From Sinohyriopsis cumingii (Eukaryota > Mollusca > Bivalvia > Unionida > Unionidae): DNA of 64,000 nt. The notes below the pieces were generated by a model. It was not told the DNA's origin. It worked only from the letters and a program-made list of their open reading frames with translations, and ran no database searches. The stretch lies in NCBI GenBank assembly GCA_028554795.2, contig CM068829.1:135074579-135138578 (forward strand), in the 5' to 3' direction. A program made the position numbers and the translations under genes. How positions within the stretch are numbered: position 1 is the stretch's first letter; every line of letters starts with the position of its first letter. Positions 10,748 through 22,560 of this stretch are shown here, piece after piece.

Positions 10748-11218
10748 ATGGAAGAGACTACCCAGATGGAACGTTTCGTCAGAGCTTTGCGAGGGGTCAT
10801 TAGAAAATTCTCTTCAGACCAGCCGACGAACTACTCTCCTTCCTTTCGAGATAAAAGTCAAGATACTTGCTATATCTGTCAGAAGAAAGGGCATTGGTCT
10901 TCAGAGTGTCCAGACCGTCAAAAAAGAACAAAAACAGGGACTAAAAGAGACAAAAGTCAAGATACCTGTTATTATTGTAAAGAAAAAGGACATTGGTCTC
11001 CAGATTGCCCAAAAAAGAAACAAGAGGAGTCAGAAGAAAAGAAGGATTCTTCAGAAGAAGAGAGGGATTCTTCGGAAGAAGAGAGGGATTCTTCAGAGGA
11101 AGAAGAGGAAGAAAGAAGACAATTCTATTTAAAAGAAGCAAAGAAACAGGAGAAGAAAAGAAGAAGGGAAGAAAATGAGGTAAAAACGGTGAAGAAATTC
11201 AAAAAACAGAGAGACTAA
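10748..11218 (+). CDS. Double CCHC zinc-knuckle protein, copy A
   Basis: Intact, 156 residues. A helical N terminus (MEETTQMERFVRALRGVIRK) is followed by two perfect CX2CX4HX4C knuckles (CYICQKKGHWSSEC and CYYCKEKGHWSPDC) and a tail of SSEEERD repeats, then a Lys/Arg-rich end. Such knuckles bind single-stranded nucleic acid, as in retroviral nucleocapsid and CNBP-type proteins. Its divergent arrangement with PolB suggests an early role beside replication. Function beyond nucleic-acid binding is unknown. An in-frame ATG at 10700 is too close to the TATA box. Confidence 0.85.
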   Translation: MEETTQMERFVRALRGVIRKFSSDQPTNYSPSFRDKSQDTCYICQKKGHWSSECPDRQKRTKTGTKRDKSQDTCYYCKEKGHWSPDCPKKKQEESEEKKDSSEEERDSSEEERDSSEEEEEERRQFYLKEAKKQEKKRRREENEVKTVKKFKKQRD

Positions 11219-11470
11219 ACAAGGAGAAAGAAGAAGTCAATGAACTTTTAATTAAAGTGTTCTGTGGTGAATTGTGAATTGGATTGTAAAAAAAATGGAT
11301 AAAAGAATACATGAATGATATAATGTAAGTGTCTTTGAGTTTTGATTTTAAAATAAGAAGCTACACTCACGTACTCATACACAGACACGTACTATAAGGG
11401 TAAAATGGGTGGGGTTTATTTTTGAGTTATTGGCAAATTGAAATTGTATTTCTTTTCGAGAAATGTGGGT
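11219..11470. other. Intergenic region between convergent genes, copy A
   Basis: Between the zinc-knuckle stop and the histone-type hairpin of the convergent gene. An ATTAAA at 11251 on the plus strand may serve the zinc-knuckle gene. The rest is AT-rich with GT/CA-rich runs; no gene seen. Confidence 0.5.
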
Positions 11471-11486
11471 GGCCCTGAAAAGGGCC
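11471..11486 (-). terminator. Histone-type 3' stem-loop after the Q-rich gene, copy A
   Basis: On the minus strand GGCCCTTTTCAGGGCC: a 6-bp stem with a 4-nt loop TTTC, 25 nt after the stop, followed by ACCCA and then CTCGAAAAGAAAT. This is the form and spacing of metazoan histone mRNA 3' ends. Confidence 0.85.
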
Positions 11487-11511
11487 TTTTTGTTTTGGTG
11501 TAGGGGTGAGT

Positions 11512-12036
11512 TTAACCAATCAACTTTAACTGCCTTAAGCCTTTGCCACGGCCAAGGCCTACTTCTGATGATTGGGTTGAAATCACTAAGGGTGGTACGA
11601 CAGGCTTAGTCACAGGGTTGGCGTGTTTAGCTCGGGAAGGTCGTATTCTCTTCGGTCGTGATAAAGAAGTCTTATACATTTGTTTCAGACTTCTTAACTC
11701 CGCTAAAATGTCCAACAGTACCGTAGCCGTTTGATTTTCACCCTCTTGTTTCTTTGCTGCTACTTCTTCTTGCTGTTGTTGCTGTTGTTTTTTTCTTACC
11801 TCTTCTTGTTGCTGTTGCTGTTGCTGTAGGAGAAAAGCTTGTTCCGCTTCCTTTTGCCGTTGCATAAATTTCTCCAATTCTTCTTTCTGTCTCTGTCTAA
11901 AATTCTCCACTTGCGGTAATGAAGAAGGTAACGAAGGTTCTGGAACAAATTCTTGCGAGGTAAGAAAATCCACAAAATCCCAGTGTACCTCTTCTGAAAG
12001 TAAGTCCGGGTGGATCGTTTTCTGAGTTTCCGTCAT
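11512..12036 (-). CDS. Q-rich coiled-coil protein, copy A
   Basis: Intact, 174 residues, unknown family. An acidic N terminus (LLSEEVHWDFVDFLTSQEF), then a predicted coiled coil (NFRQRQKEELEKFMQRQKEAE), polyglutamine runs mixed with EEVRKK, a helical segment (LLDILAELRSLKQMY) and a basic Pro-containing end (RPKRIRPSRAKH, GLGRGKGLRQLKLI). Compared with copy B it lacks a short N-terminal insert. It is transcribed from the divergent promoter at 12037-12255 and ends in a histone-type stem-loop. A regulatory or scaffold role is only a guess. Confidence 0.75.
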   Translation of the reverse strand: MTETQKTIHPDLLSEEVHWDFVDFLTSQEFVPEPSLPSSLPQVENFRQRQKEELEKFMQRQKEAEQAFLLQQQQQQQEEVRKKQQQQQQEEVAAKKQEGENQTATVLLDILAELRSLKQMYKTSLSRPKRIRPSRAKHANPVTKPVVPPLVISTQSSEVGLGRGKGLRQLKLIG

Positions 12037-12255
12037 GTTGAATCACTGTCGCATAGATTGACTGCACACAAGCGCTAACGAATCTATATAGACCACGTGA
12101 CGTCACACACTGCTCTCTTCGGATTGGATGCGAGCTGACTGAATTTTGTAACGCGTGATCGGATTGGTGAATGAATTCAATCCGTTTCAATCCTTCCTGT
12201 ACCTATAAATAAGCACAGTTCACTGCATTGATTCACCTATTCTCGTCGCTTCAAG
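12037..12255. promoter_or_regulatory. Divergent promoter with CRE, left-end genes, copy A
   Basis: TATATAG near 12086 serves the leftward Q-rich gene and TATAAATA at 12204-12211 the rightward small gene. A full cAMP-response palindrome TGACGTCA lies at 12098-12105 and CCAAT-type boxes (ATTGG on this strand) in between; the same sites occur in copy B. Conservation in two diverged copies supports function. Confidence 0.6.
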
Positions 12256-12492
12256 ATGTGGACCACAGTTGAGTCATCCACCCTTGTGTCTTCCATGATG
12301 TTTAGGACGGACATGCTCATGTATGTCAGGTCAAAGTGGACTGTTGTTGATAGGACAGATACTAGTCAATGGATGAGGAGAGTTTACATAGAAAGACAAG
12401 GATGTCTCAAGAGGGTACTTGTGTATGGACCGGTAGTTAGAAGGAGTTTAAGAAGAAGAAGAAGAAGATGTGACAGATGCCATCTATGTTAA
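12256..12492 (+). CDS. Small basic left-end protein, copy A
   Basis: Intact, 78 residues, no known family. It is Met/Ser/Thr-rich at the start (MWTTVESSTLVSSMMFRTDM), has a WIRR/WMRRVYIERQGC segment, and ends in a strongly basic patch (RRSLRRRRRRCDRCHLC) with Cys-X2-Cys-type residues. It is the outermost gene on this side and runs towards the TIR, where its histone-type stem-loop lies. The copy B homologue is 76 residues with changes concentrated in the middle. Confidence 0.7.
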   Translation: MWTTVESSTLVSSMMFRTDMLMYVRSKWTVVDRTDTSQWMRRVYIERQGCLKRVLVYGPVVRRSLRRRRRRCDRCHLC

Positions 12493-12511
12493 TATTAATA
12501 TTAACATAAAC

Positions 12512-12859
12512 CCAAAGGCCCTTTTCAGGGCCAGCCATATTTCTCGAAAAGAGATAGCCTTTCCATTGCCTACCCCTTTTCTAAATTTAAATTTAAATTT
12601 AAATTTAAAAAAACTTTTAAAAATAAAAAATAAAAAAAAATCCCATATTCAATTCCCCTTGTCCCTAGACAAACCCAAACTCTATTCCCATGTTAATTTC
12701 CCTTGTCCCTAGACAGACCCAAACTCTATGTTAAATTCCCATTGTCCCTAAAGTGACCCACGATTTTTCTCCATGTTAAATTTCCATTGTCCCTAAAGTG
12801 TCCCAGGGGTTTTTTTAATGCTAAGTCCCATTGTCCCTAATGTATCCCACTTAACTACT
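12512..12859. repeat. Terminal inverted repeat, copy A
   Basis: It begins with CCAAAGG and the stem-loop, continues through AT-rich ATTTAAATTTAAA runs, then about five diverged units of about 45 bp built around TTGTCCCTA and CATGTTAAATT, and ends ACTACT. Copy B has the same plan but with TTGTCCGTA in each unit. The other end of copy A lies outside the window. Confidence 0.85.
12517..12532 (+). terminator. Histone-type 3' stem-loop inside the TIR, copy A
   Basis: GGCCCTTTTCAGGGCC, 24 nt after the stop of the small left-end gene, followed by AGCCA and CTCGAAAAGAGAT. Six-bp stem, TTTC loop, purine-rich element about 12 nt further on. Confidence 0.85.
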
Positions 12860-14290
12860 CTCATTACAGAGAGTGGCAGCTGCATATCTCAAGGACTTCT
12901 GGCCAGATGTTAATGTTTTACTTCTTAGAACATCTAAAATATTTGAATAACTAAAATTATATTTAATGTCTTTAAAACTTATTAAATATACTAAATATAT
13001 GGAAGCATGCTTATTCAGTATTTTAAAAGTCTCTAGAGACATTGCCCGAAGTCTGCGTACTTTGAGAGTTGGCATTTTTGGCATAAGTAAAAGTCTATGG
13101 TAAATGCTTGTAAAATCATTATACACAACCTCAAAGCCCACTCTTGTATTTTTTGGAAGTCTAGTAGTGTTTGTGTCACTGCGAAATACCAGGCTTGAGG
13201 ACAGAAATTGAATTTGGAGAGGATACATGCATACAAGATTGTGGATTTGTTGAATCTAGTTCGCTTATGACCAATACGTTTCAAAACAGTTGCCTTGAAT
13301 CTTTCCTACATACATTTTGTGCACGTGAATTTGCTTGCAGTTGATAGTCATTAGCGAGTCCAAGCAGTTTAACAGTCTTCACAATTTATGACAGCACTGA
13401 TTATGTTAAGTACAGGCTTCATACTGCATGGTTTTACCCACAATTATTGCTTGAATCCCTTCTGGGTTTTCTTGCATTTGTTAGTAGTGTACCAATTATT
13501 CAGAATGTTTGACTATGCTTCAAGTGTGTTAATCAGTATAAAAATCCGGCAAGGAAAAGACAAATAGTTATCGTCGGCAAAAACAGAAGATATTGTTGAT
13601 AAGAACATTAAAAAGTATTGGTCCAAGGATCGATCCCCGAAGAATCACATTTTGGATTTTAGAAAACTATTCAAGACACCCTGCAACTTAACCTGGTGCT
13701 TACGATGTGACAGATAGCTCAGTAAGAGCCTTACTGGGTCATCGCATAAACCATAAGATCTGAACTTACAAATTGGATTATGATAAGGAGACAGGCAAAT
13801 GCTTTGGATAAGTCCATCAGGAATGCAGCTACATATTGGTTTTTATCAAGAGCCTTCCTCGAATCTTCAAGCAAACACAACAGAGTGATCTGGCTTGCAT
13901 TAAAAACACCTACATTTGTGTTAAACATCAGAGGCGTAGCTATGATATTTTGCGCCCGGGGACGAACTATAAAATTGGCTCCCCAGCCCCCTCCCCGTTT
14001 AATCGCATTTTTGAATATTACCCTTGTTTACTTATTATAATGTAACGTTGTAAGCCTCATTTTGGCGCCCCTGTACCTTGGCGCCCGGGGACATATGTAC
14101 CCCCCTCCCCCCCCCAGCTACGGCTCTGTTAAACATGTTCTCAAAAACTGAAGCTAACAGGGTATCAACTGATATCTCAAACAGTTTGGATATGATAGGT
14201 AAAATACAAACAGGTCTATACTTACCTTTATCATGAGGATTGTTTGTTTTGAAAATTAAACAAATAAATATTTGGTTGTATATTTTTGTT
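12860..14290 (-). mobile_element. Degenerate non-LTR retrotransposon (reverse transcriptase and C-terminal part), interrupted by copy A and a MITE
   Basis: On the minus strand broken frames give, in order, a YRPVCILPIISKLFE reverse-transcriptase start (near 14200), ALDKNQYVAAFLMDLSKAF (near 13800-13850), FCPQAWYF and FQKIQEWALRL (near 13170-13220), and a C-terminal PTLKVRRLRAMSLETFKILN to SLRYAAATL segment that stops exactly at the Polinton boundary. These are typical of jockey/CR1-like LINE proteins. The element has many stops and frameshifts and is dead. The rest of its C terminus should lie beyond the far end of copy A. Confidence 0.75.
13929..14128. mobile_element. hAT-like MITE, 200 bp, nested in the LINE
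   Basis: It starts CAGAGGCGTAGCT and ends AGCTACGGCTCTG: 13-bp inverted ends with one mismatch. It is flanked on both sides by TTAAACAT (13921-13928 and 14129-14136), a perfect 8-bp target duplication. A CAG start and 8-bp duplication are marks of the hAT superfamily. No coding capacity; contains GC-rich GGCGCCCGGGGAC and a C-tract near the right end. Confidence 0.85.
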
Positions 14291-17200
14291 AGTTACGTCT
14301 GTAATATGTCCCACAAGGATTGGTGCCAGCTTTATAACACATTAACAGAACCATGATACCCCTGTAGCTTCTTAGAATATAAACTATTGTTCTAAAAAAC
14401 ATTTTTACTTAGACGATGTCTTACCTGCTTATTGCGTCGTCCTCCTCAAAAGTTGAATTCGTAAAAGCTGGATTTATATTGTCACCGGTAGAAGGACAGA
14501 TGAAATGATTATCAGAGAGGCTAAATTGATTATAGTTTGCAGTTAGAAACTTACTGCACTTGCGAGGAATCCGACGATCACATAAATCGCATTGCTTCGC
14601 TTATTGGGTTAACTTGATGAATTTATACAGACTGAGCAATGGGTATCAGATCAGACTAGGGTTCGGGGACATCACCGCTGAGCAAGTGGCTTAGAAAACT
14701 GTTTTTAATTTATGATAACTTTTGTATGGCCAATTGCTAGCACGCCATATCGAGAGCCAGTTTGATCTTTGTTTATATTGTTAGAGTACTTTATATTCAC
14801 ATGCTAAAAGCAGTGACGTAATGCACAATATGTTTCCTTGTGCATATGTAATGTGTGTTGATCCTATTGTAAAATGTTTCTAATTGATTATTCAGAGATT
14901 GGTTATCTCGACAAAAAAGGTAATTAATACAAAAGCGTGAAAAACGGCCCTCGAGAAAGGTATGCATTGCCAATGCAATGATATAATGATTATTCCACCG
15001 TTTAGTAGCCCAAATCCCCACTCCGTTGCAAATCTCCAAATCGACGTCCATCCCTTTCTTAGTTTCAGAGGTCCCTTGGTAATTCGTGTCCATAATCATG
15101 CTGCATTTTCTGTTTTAAGACTCCATGGCTATAAAGATATAGAGCGAGAAGCACGGATAGTAACTTTTGAATTACTCAAGGGCAAAGCCACAAAAGGGAG
15201 AATTTAAATCAATTACCTATATTTAGGTATACTTCTTTTATCTTATCAACACTGAGGAAGCATCAAAGGATCTTTTTATCTCTGAGGACACATCAAAGAC
15301 TATCATTTTTGTATCAAGAATTTCGCATTGTAGTCCCAACAAAATAGTGTTATGAAAGTTTACACAGACCCACAACTTGTTATACAGTTGTCAAGTCTAT
15401 AATCCAGATACCAAAGCTATTTATAGGGACAAAGGTCATGCAATAGGCATATCATGGTATAACGACAAGTGAGATTTGGTATGGCCCTGCATCCTTTATA
15501 CAGTCTGCGTTGTGCATCATTTGTTGTCCATTCCTCCCATTAGTAATTGCTTCTTGAGACTGGAGGCTATATATCTTGTTAACATATACTTGAATGTATA
15601 GCTGTAAAAGTTACGACAGTGTCCGATTATTCATTCACATTCTATTTTAGAACCAAAGAGGCAGTGCAGTAAAACACAAATAATTAATTCAAAATGTACA
15701 ATAATTTCATGCCTAATTTTTTTCATTTTTTGGCTACAAAACCTGTCATTACAATTCCGATCTATATGCATACAAATAATTCCTTTGTTTTCCATGACAG
15801 ATTCAACTTCAAATATAATGACAGGTATTTATTTCACAAGGCTATATCATGCTGTCCATCCACCAGGATGGCAGTGGCATGAACTTTCTTGTTTATATTG
15901 CTAACCTGCACATTTGAACAATTACCCGCAACAACCAAACAACAAATTTGAAATATTGGCACCGTTTTAATAGTATACGAGAGATGAATTTACTGCAAAA
16001 TATACATCGGTTATTTCTAACAAATTCAAGTTGAAAACATTCAATATCTTCTTCACTACAAAAATGAGAATACACCTTTCTCCCAGCATGTATGATACGA
16101 GAATTATCCCCGACAGCTATATTATGGTTAATACTTAATTCTTCATTCTTGTCTAAAACGACGACGAATTATCATCGTTAGACTGGAACTGTCCACCTGA
16201 ATGATGCAAACCAAAAATAGAAGAAAATGAGAAACGTTTAGGTAAAATTAAAATATCCGATAAAATGGACATTTAATTTAAATTAAAAGCAGTAGCAACA
16301 ATTTAGTACCTACAAGCACCATAGTATGCTTTGAAAGCGGAGCTAACAGTTTACCACTTTGTTAGATAGAAGAAGGAAAATTTAAAAAACTGTAGTACAT
16401 ATGTTCGTTGTTGTGATCATAGCAAGACAACTGCGGCTGGGTCTGTGTGTAGTGGGAGGTATTATACACATATATTACATTTGAAGTCTTTACCATTTCA
16501 TGGTATAAATTAAAATTTCATTGGTTACTAAAGGGATATAGTAATTCATTCAACGAAATGGAAGTTGTATGTCTAAAATTATTTTTGCCATATGCTGAGA
16601 TTTTAATTATTGGGACACCTAAAAGATTTAAATATCTCAAATTGAATTTATTGTGTTCAAAACATACTTTGGAACACACTTTTTCAGTAGATATGGCCAG
16701 TATGCGTGCTAACTACTGCAAGGGTCATTCGAGGCTAATTGTTATGCCAAACTTTTCTCATCTGAAACAATACAATTTGGGTTTTGATCATTTATGTTAA
16801 TATGCATTTTTCCCTTCGGTCATCCTTTTGTTTATCTGTGGTGTTATAACTGACTTACTGTTCTTCACATGTCAATTAAATGTCGGTGTTTTTTATATTT
16901 CATTCCTTAGCGTTCTCCAGACTATGGAAACGGGTCAGAACCACCTTCGACAGAAAGATGCTTCTCGAGTACATGCATGCTACACAATCTAAGGGAGACG
17001 ACCCTTTAAAGACTATTGCCATAATATGTTCTGGTTACTTCCAGTGGACGCAGATATTTGTTGCCAGTATAAACTTGGCAGCATTCTTAATAATTTTGCC
17101 TTCTGGCATCGACTGGGCCCCAATTACTTCTTGAGCCTTGAGGATGGCAACATTTATTGTTGACATGCCATTTTGAAGTTTCTTTCTTGCACTCATTTTA

Positions 17201-19945
17201 TAGCACTGCTAGCCCACTTTAATACTTTAGAGGGGAGCTATAATGGCTGTATTTATCTGAGTTAATTCAATGAAGGCAAATAGTTTGCGAAACTATTTCG
17301 CAGTATGTATGAATTCCAACTAGCAAAAGTATAGATGGTAATGAAAATAACACTATTTTATATATAACCTTGAACTTTCAGGGGTCCACTACAGTGAATT
17401 TAAGGGCAAGATGAGGTTGGAATGGGATTTTACACATTAACACAACTTCTGATTAGCATCAATATGTATTTGTTTACAAACAGAAAGTAAATTAATATAT
17501 GCTAATAATGCTTATATTATTGTTATATATTATTGGTATGTACACCAGTTTTATTCGTTAGATACTTTAGTCTGCAATCCAGAATACAACACAAAAGCAA
17601 ATGACACAATATCAAAAATGACTACAAAAAATATAATACGAATATCAAAATGAAACATAATGAAATTTTATTTACATTTTGACTATGCCACTTCCAGAGA
17701 CTAAAGTAATATCTGGGAATCTCCAAAACAAAAATTAGTCTCGACTATTTCATCATTTTCATTGATCGTAAGTAAAAATTAAATTTGGTATACTTATGTT
17801 ACTGACTGCATGTCAAGCTGTTAAAATATCAACTAAAACTGTGTCCATACTTTACTTTAACCATCTCGAAGCTTTGTATAACGCTCTGTATTTTTTCTCA
17901 TTCTTTTGTAATGGATGCCTTTATCAAATCCAGCACTCTATGTGCCTTTGCAACCTTTTTATAAGCTATTTACCTCTCATCGATAGTTATACATTGCGAA
18001 TGAAATTAGTTTGGTATAATACAGTTGGCCATTAGTTAGTCTATTTTCAATTGAGTAAAATTGATTGGCATGATCCGCGTGAAAACGTCCTTAATGTTCA
18101 TTTTAAAAAAAATGGAGAACTAGTTTAAAATGTCAGTGGTATACTGTATGTAACAGTAAGGTCAGAGCCTAATGTTAGGTAGTAGTCTGTTTTGATGATG
18201 ATGTGTTATTTTTGTTATATATGTACTGTAATTACATTCGCAATATGTTCCATTTTGAACGTAGTTGTAAATTATGTACAAATTCGTCATTGATATATTC
18301 TGTAACATCTGGGACATTACTGTATTTAATTTGTATTCATGGTCTATATAGATGAAGAAATGACCGAGTTTCAAACATTGTACACATTGCAAGCATCTTC
18401 AAAACGAGTTCTTGAAAAGTTGGTACAGAGACAATGAAAATATGCAAAAGAAAATGTTATAAAATGGGAAAATGAAAGAAATATTGAGGTGATGAAAACC
18501 GAGATGAAAAGTAACAAATGTAGAGGTAAGATTAAGTAGCCACGTAATGACTAACTGAGAAATCGAAATCAAAACAGATCACTGTAACAAGTACGTATGA
18601 AAATATATAAAGCAAAGATAATACAAAGGCAGTAGTTATATTAATTAGAATGCAAGAAGCGAAAGTGTCAGCATAAACGGACTACATCATATCTGACTCA
18701 TCCTTGAAAATACTGGAAGTCTCTCATCTACGGATTTCTACAGCAGGTGGCTAACCTTAAAAAAGCCGGAATATGTATGTGATGATGAACTTCACATTAG
18801 AAAAAGTCATTCCATGTTATATCGTTTGATTTCCCCTTTTGGAAGATAAACATTTTTTTCCACTGGTCGAATAAATGAATGCCATATACATGTTAGCGGG
18901 AAAAAGCATTTGAAAACAAGACAAAATATCGTCCAATGAACAGATTGAAGACCAGTAAGAAAATAATAAATCACTCGAGATGGTTATCATTTTCACTGAT
19001 GATATTTTGAGATGAATTGTTTGGCGGCATCAGTCCAGATGGCTGGCACGATCAGGACCCACATGATCTAATCTTCTGTGAAGTGCCCACTGGTCAGTCG
19101 ATCTTTGCCATTTTTTTAGGATTTCTTCTTTCATGTAACGAATTACAAGGGAGAAGACGGTCTTTGCTGACAAAGACATTTGCGTTTCGTCCTCTAGATC
19201 TATGTTCCGATTCAATCCCTGTCTAGAAGACATATTTGTTTAGATACGCTATGAAATAAATACTGTAGAAATACCACTAGGAGGTCAATGTAATGTGTTA
19301 TATTTTACTTAATGTAAGCATGATTTATACAGATCAGGACTGTTTATCCATGCTGGCAGAAGCCAAACAGTTCCAAAAAATTGGATGAAGTCAATCACAT
19401 TGCCATAATGATGAAACATGTGCCACCAGACATAAACAATAACGCAAACTGCATGTACTTGGGGTTTGCTGCTGTGTGTGGCAAGATCATAAGAAGGAAC
19501 AATGTTCAAAATTCTCCAAACACTGGAACAGAGACAGCTCTATTCCCATAAAAAATGATTTGGATAAAAAAGGTGCATACACCAATTGGCAATATGATTG
19601 CCTCATAGCAAATAATAATGCAAAGACTTTAGAGTAGTACAGTGGACCGAGTTAATTAGAATTGCAGCTATTGCTACTGACAGTAATGAACTTTCAAAAC
19701 CAATGATTTGACTAAGCATGCTGATTGCGTATATTGTGTAATAATTTTAACCCACAAAAAGCCTAACGATACTAAGAAAAAGGTGACAAGATGAAGCTAC
19801 TTGATATGAATTATTCAAATCGACATGTAGTTGCATCATGTAATTTTATTCTAACAGGTTCGATAACCCTCAGAAACCTTCATCTTTAAAAATAACATTC
19901 CAGTTCACGATAATAATCTTTGAGATAACTAAGTAAACGGTGACT
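14291..19945. other. Host non-coding DNA
   Basis: AT-rich sequence with no convincing long gene. Two short open stretches on the minus strand (about 17040-17190 and 19030-19233) have amino-acid-like composition and could be host exons or old repeats, but I cannot support either. No RNA gene recognised. Confidence 0.5.
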
Positions 19946-19961
19946 ATAATAATAATTATTA

Positions 19962-20004
<43 letters not shown>

Positions 20005-20034
20005 GATCATTATTATTATTATTATTATTATTAT
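19946..20034. repeat. (TTA)n microsatellite
   Basis: Near-pure trinucleotide repeat with a few interruptions; a related ATT/AGT tract lies at 20312-20352. Confidence 0.9.
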
Positions 20035-20052
20035 TGCTCTTGGACAACGGCA

Positions 20053-20325
20053 GCTCAGTTTTTAAGACACAGCCTTGTAGCTGTTATATCTTGCATGTTG
20101 CCCATCCTACGTTCGTCAACATCGGTTTGTCATTATTCTAAAGGTGCTCTATCTCAATACATTTCTACAACAATTTGTACATTTTCAACACTTTGAATAT
20201 ATTGGACATATTGGAAACGAAAAACACTTATTATTTTTATGAGCTGACTTTGCGTATGATTGACTAATATTGTTAGTGAACTTAAACTGCATCAGCATAA
20301 TCTTTATTTCTATTATTATTATTAT

Positions 20326-20356
<31 letters not shown>

Positions 20357-22090
20357 TGTAAACGTATTGGTGAGTTCTTATTGGCTCCGTTGCTGTTGTC
20401 TTTATTGCAAGTTATATGTATTGTGTTGGTAGTGATAGTGGTGGTCTTCTTACCATTTTTCCATGCAGCATCATTTTGAAGCAACGGAAGTAATACCTTT
20501 TTTTGTGTTCATCGTTGTCATTAGACGCTAGCTCAGTGTACTTGGCATTCAGCTTCATAACCGAAGGAATGAAAAGTCCTACAGTCCGGTTTTATTAAGA
20601 CTGTTGTCGGGGCATTCATCGATACCATGTTTCCCCATACCATTGCCTTGCACTAATCTTCATGGCATCTGTGTCGTACTCGTGTTTGAACGAGAAAGCC
20701 CAACCGGAATAAGTAGTTCCGAAAAAATATTGCGGCGACTAAAATATTCATTTGTGATACCTGCGGCTAGAAGAAAATACAGATGAGTGTTGTCCTTCTA
20801 GTCTCACATACAAATCGTATTATCTTATCTAAAATTATAAAATATGTATACATATGTACTCTGTGTTTGTAGTTCATTCTCTACCCTCTAGAACATATGT
20901 TTTACAATTTAACAATAATTTCATAAGTCATCTTTTAAAGGCAATAAAACACAGAATTTCATTTTACTGTTTCAAGTTTAAATTTATAACTGAAACATTT
21001 ACCTTTTCGATGTTTTTGTGACAGCATGAACAAAACCAACAACCTGAAAGATAAAGGAAGTGAAGATCATTTCAAATATATAAACAGCTAACAATGCAAC
21101 ATAACAAAAAGTTGATACAGAGATTCCACACAATGTGTAGACATATGCGTCTCTTTTGATTTTGTTTATTTAGATTAATTACTCTACAAGCAGAGGATAT
21201 ATTAAAATGAACAAAAGACAAAACGGAACGAACTGACAGATAATGAGCTCTAAATTAGAAACGTATTAGAACTACCAAAAGACAGTTATAAAACATGCTT
21301 CAAAAATAAAAGTCATGCCTAATATCATAACATTGTTTATTGTATTTATTGTGGTTTCAAAACTTAAGTACCTCAGTGGAACAACTGCAAATATATTTTG
21401 CCATGAACTGGTTTTATTGATTTATCATAATATATTCAACCATATAAAATGTGGGAATCCCAAAATTTACCAACTTACCGATCACTAATGTCAGAATACT
21501 TTGAAAACTCTTCAATACAGAATAATGATTACTTTTTATAAATTATTAGACTAATTATTCAATACAGCACACGACATAAATGCAAGTAAAAGATCTTGGT
21601 TTAAAGTTTGGATAGTCGTTAACAAATGTACATACGACACAACTATCGTTAATCCACACTGGCTCGAAAATGAGAATATAATTTTAGAAATCGTCGTGTA
21701 TTCCTCACTATGAAATAAAGTATGTCATTTAGTGAACCATTATGAAAGAGTCCAGCAAACATACATTGACATGAAGTTAATAGAAACCGTAACTGTATTA
21801 ACTGCGTCTCAACCATGCATAGAGATACACGTAGTATTATTATCTGCCTTTGTCTATTACCAGTATTATGGTATACGTTACCGTCTCTGCACAATGTCTG
21901 TTTAACAAATTTGTCAGGATCACACTTTCTCATTTTTTTATCTTCCCTCTTTCGCGGCGATCACTTTTCACAGTCTCCTTTGATTTTTCAGAGAAAATAA
22001 TTTAAATCAAGGACAGTAAGATGGTTAAGGATTAACAAGTCCCTTACTGCTAACATACTCTCATATTTTTAAGTATATGGCTCTCATTAT
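20053..22090. other. Host non-coding DNA
   Basis: AT-rich; apart from the short ATT/AGT tract at 20312-20352 I see no gene, RNA or repeat I can support. Confidence 0.45.
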
Positions 22091-22501
22091 AAAGTAGTTC
22101 CCAGTTGGAAAACATTCCAGCCCAGCTGATCTTTGTTTTGGTGTTTCACAAGGCTATGTTCTTGGCACCGTTGTTTTTATTCTGTAAACTCGGCCGCTTT
22201 CAAATGTCATATATCTACAACGGTACACTGATGGCAATCAAGCACACAAATCTAGCTGCATAACTCAATTTTAGTCTAGCATCCAAGGCATCAAGAGATG
22301 CATAACCGATGTGAAGTCGTTGATGTCATGTGACAAGCTGCTTATGAGTGATGATAACATTGAAGCCATCCTGATCACTACGAAAACACTTTCTCAATCA
22401 CATCCTTTATATGAAACAAAAATGATCCGCAGTTCCAACATTGTCTTCAAACAGCCAGTACGAAAGCTAGGTGTAATTTTCGGCAGTACTCTCTCTCTCC
22501 C

Positions 22502-22560
<59 letters not shown>

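Larger units (their letters stand above)
1..12859 (-). mobile_element. Polinton/Maverick copy A, partial, reverse orientation
   Basis: Twelve to thirteen genes collinear with the complete copy B are seen in reverse order from the major capsid N terminus (window start) through integrase, ATPase and PolB to the left-end genes and one TIR. The TIR ends in ACTACT at 12859, the complement of the AGTAGT start of copy B, followed by host sequence CTCATT, the presumed target duplication whose partner lies outside the window. It lacks the BIR/MDTL accessory block between PolB and ATPase through an internal deletion. PolB, penton, a virion-type protein and others are frameshifted, so this is a decaying integrated copy. 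Confidence 0.95.

Noticed and set aside
12860..13280. Minus-strand frame as a Polinton gene beyond the TIR
   Set aside because: It reads as the C-terminal part of a LINE ORF2 and lies outside the TIR end, so it is host DNA.
20040..20110. tRNA-like A-box sequence (GCAGCTCAG)
   Set aside because: No matching B-box and no cloverleaf can be drawn; not called as a tRNA or SINE.
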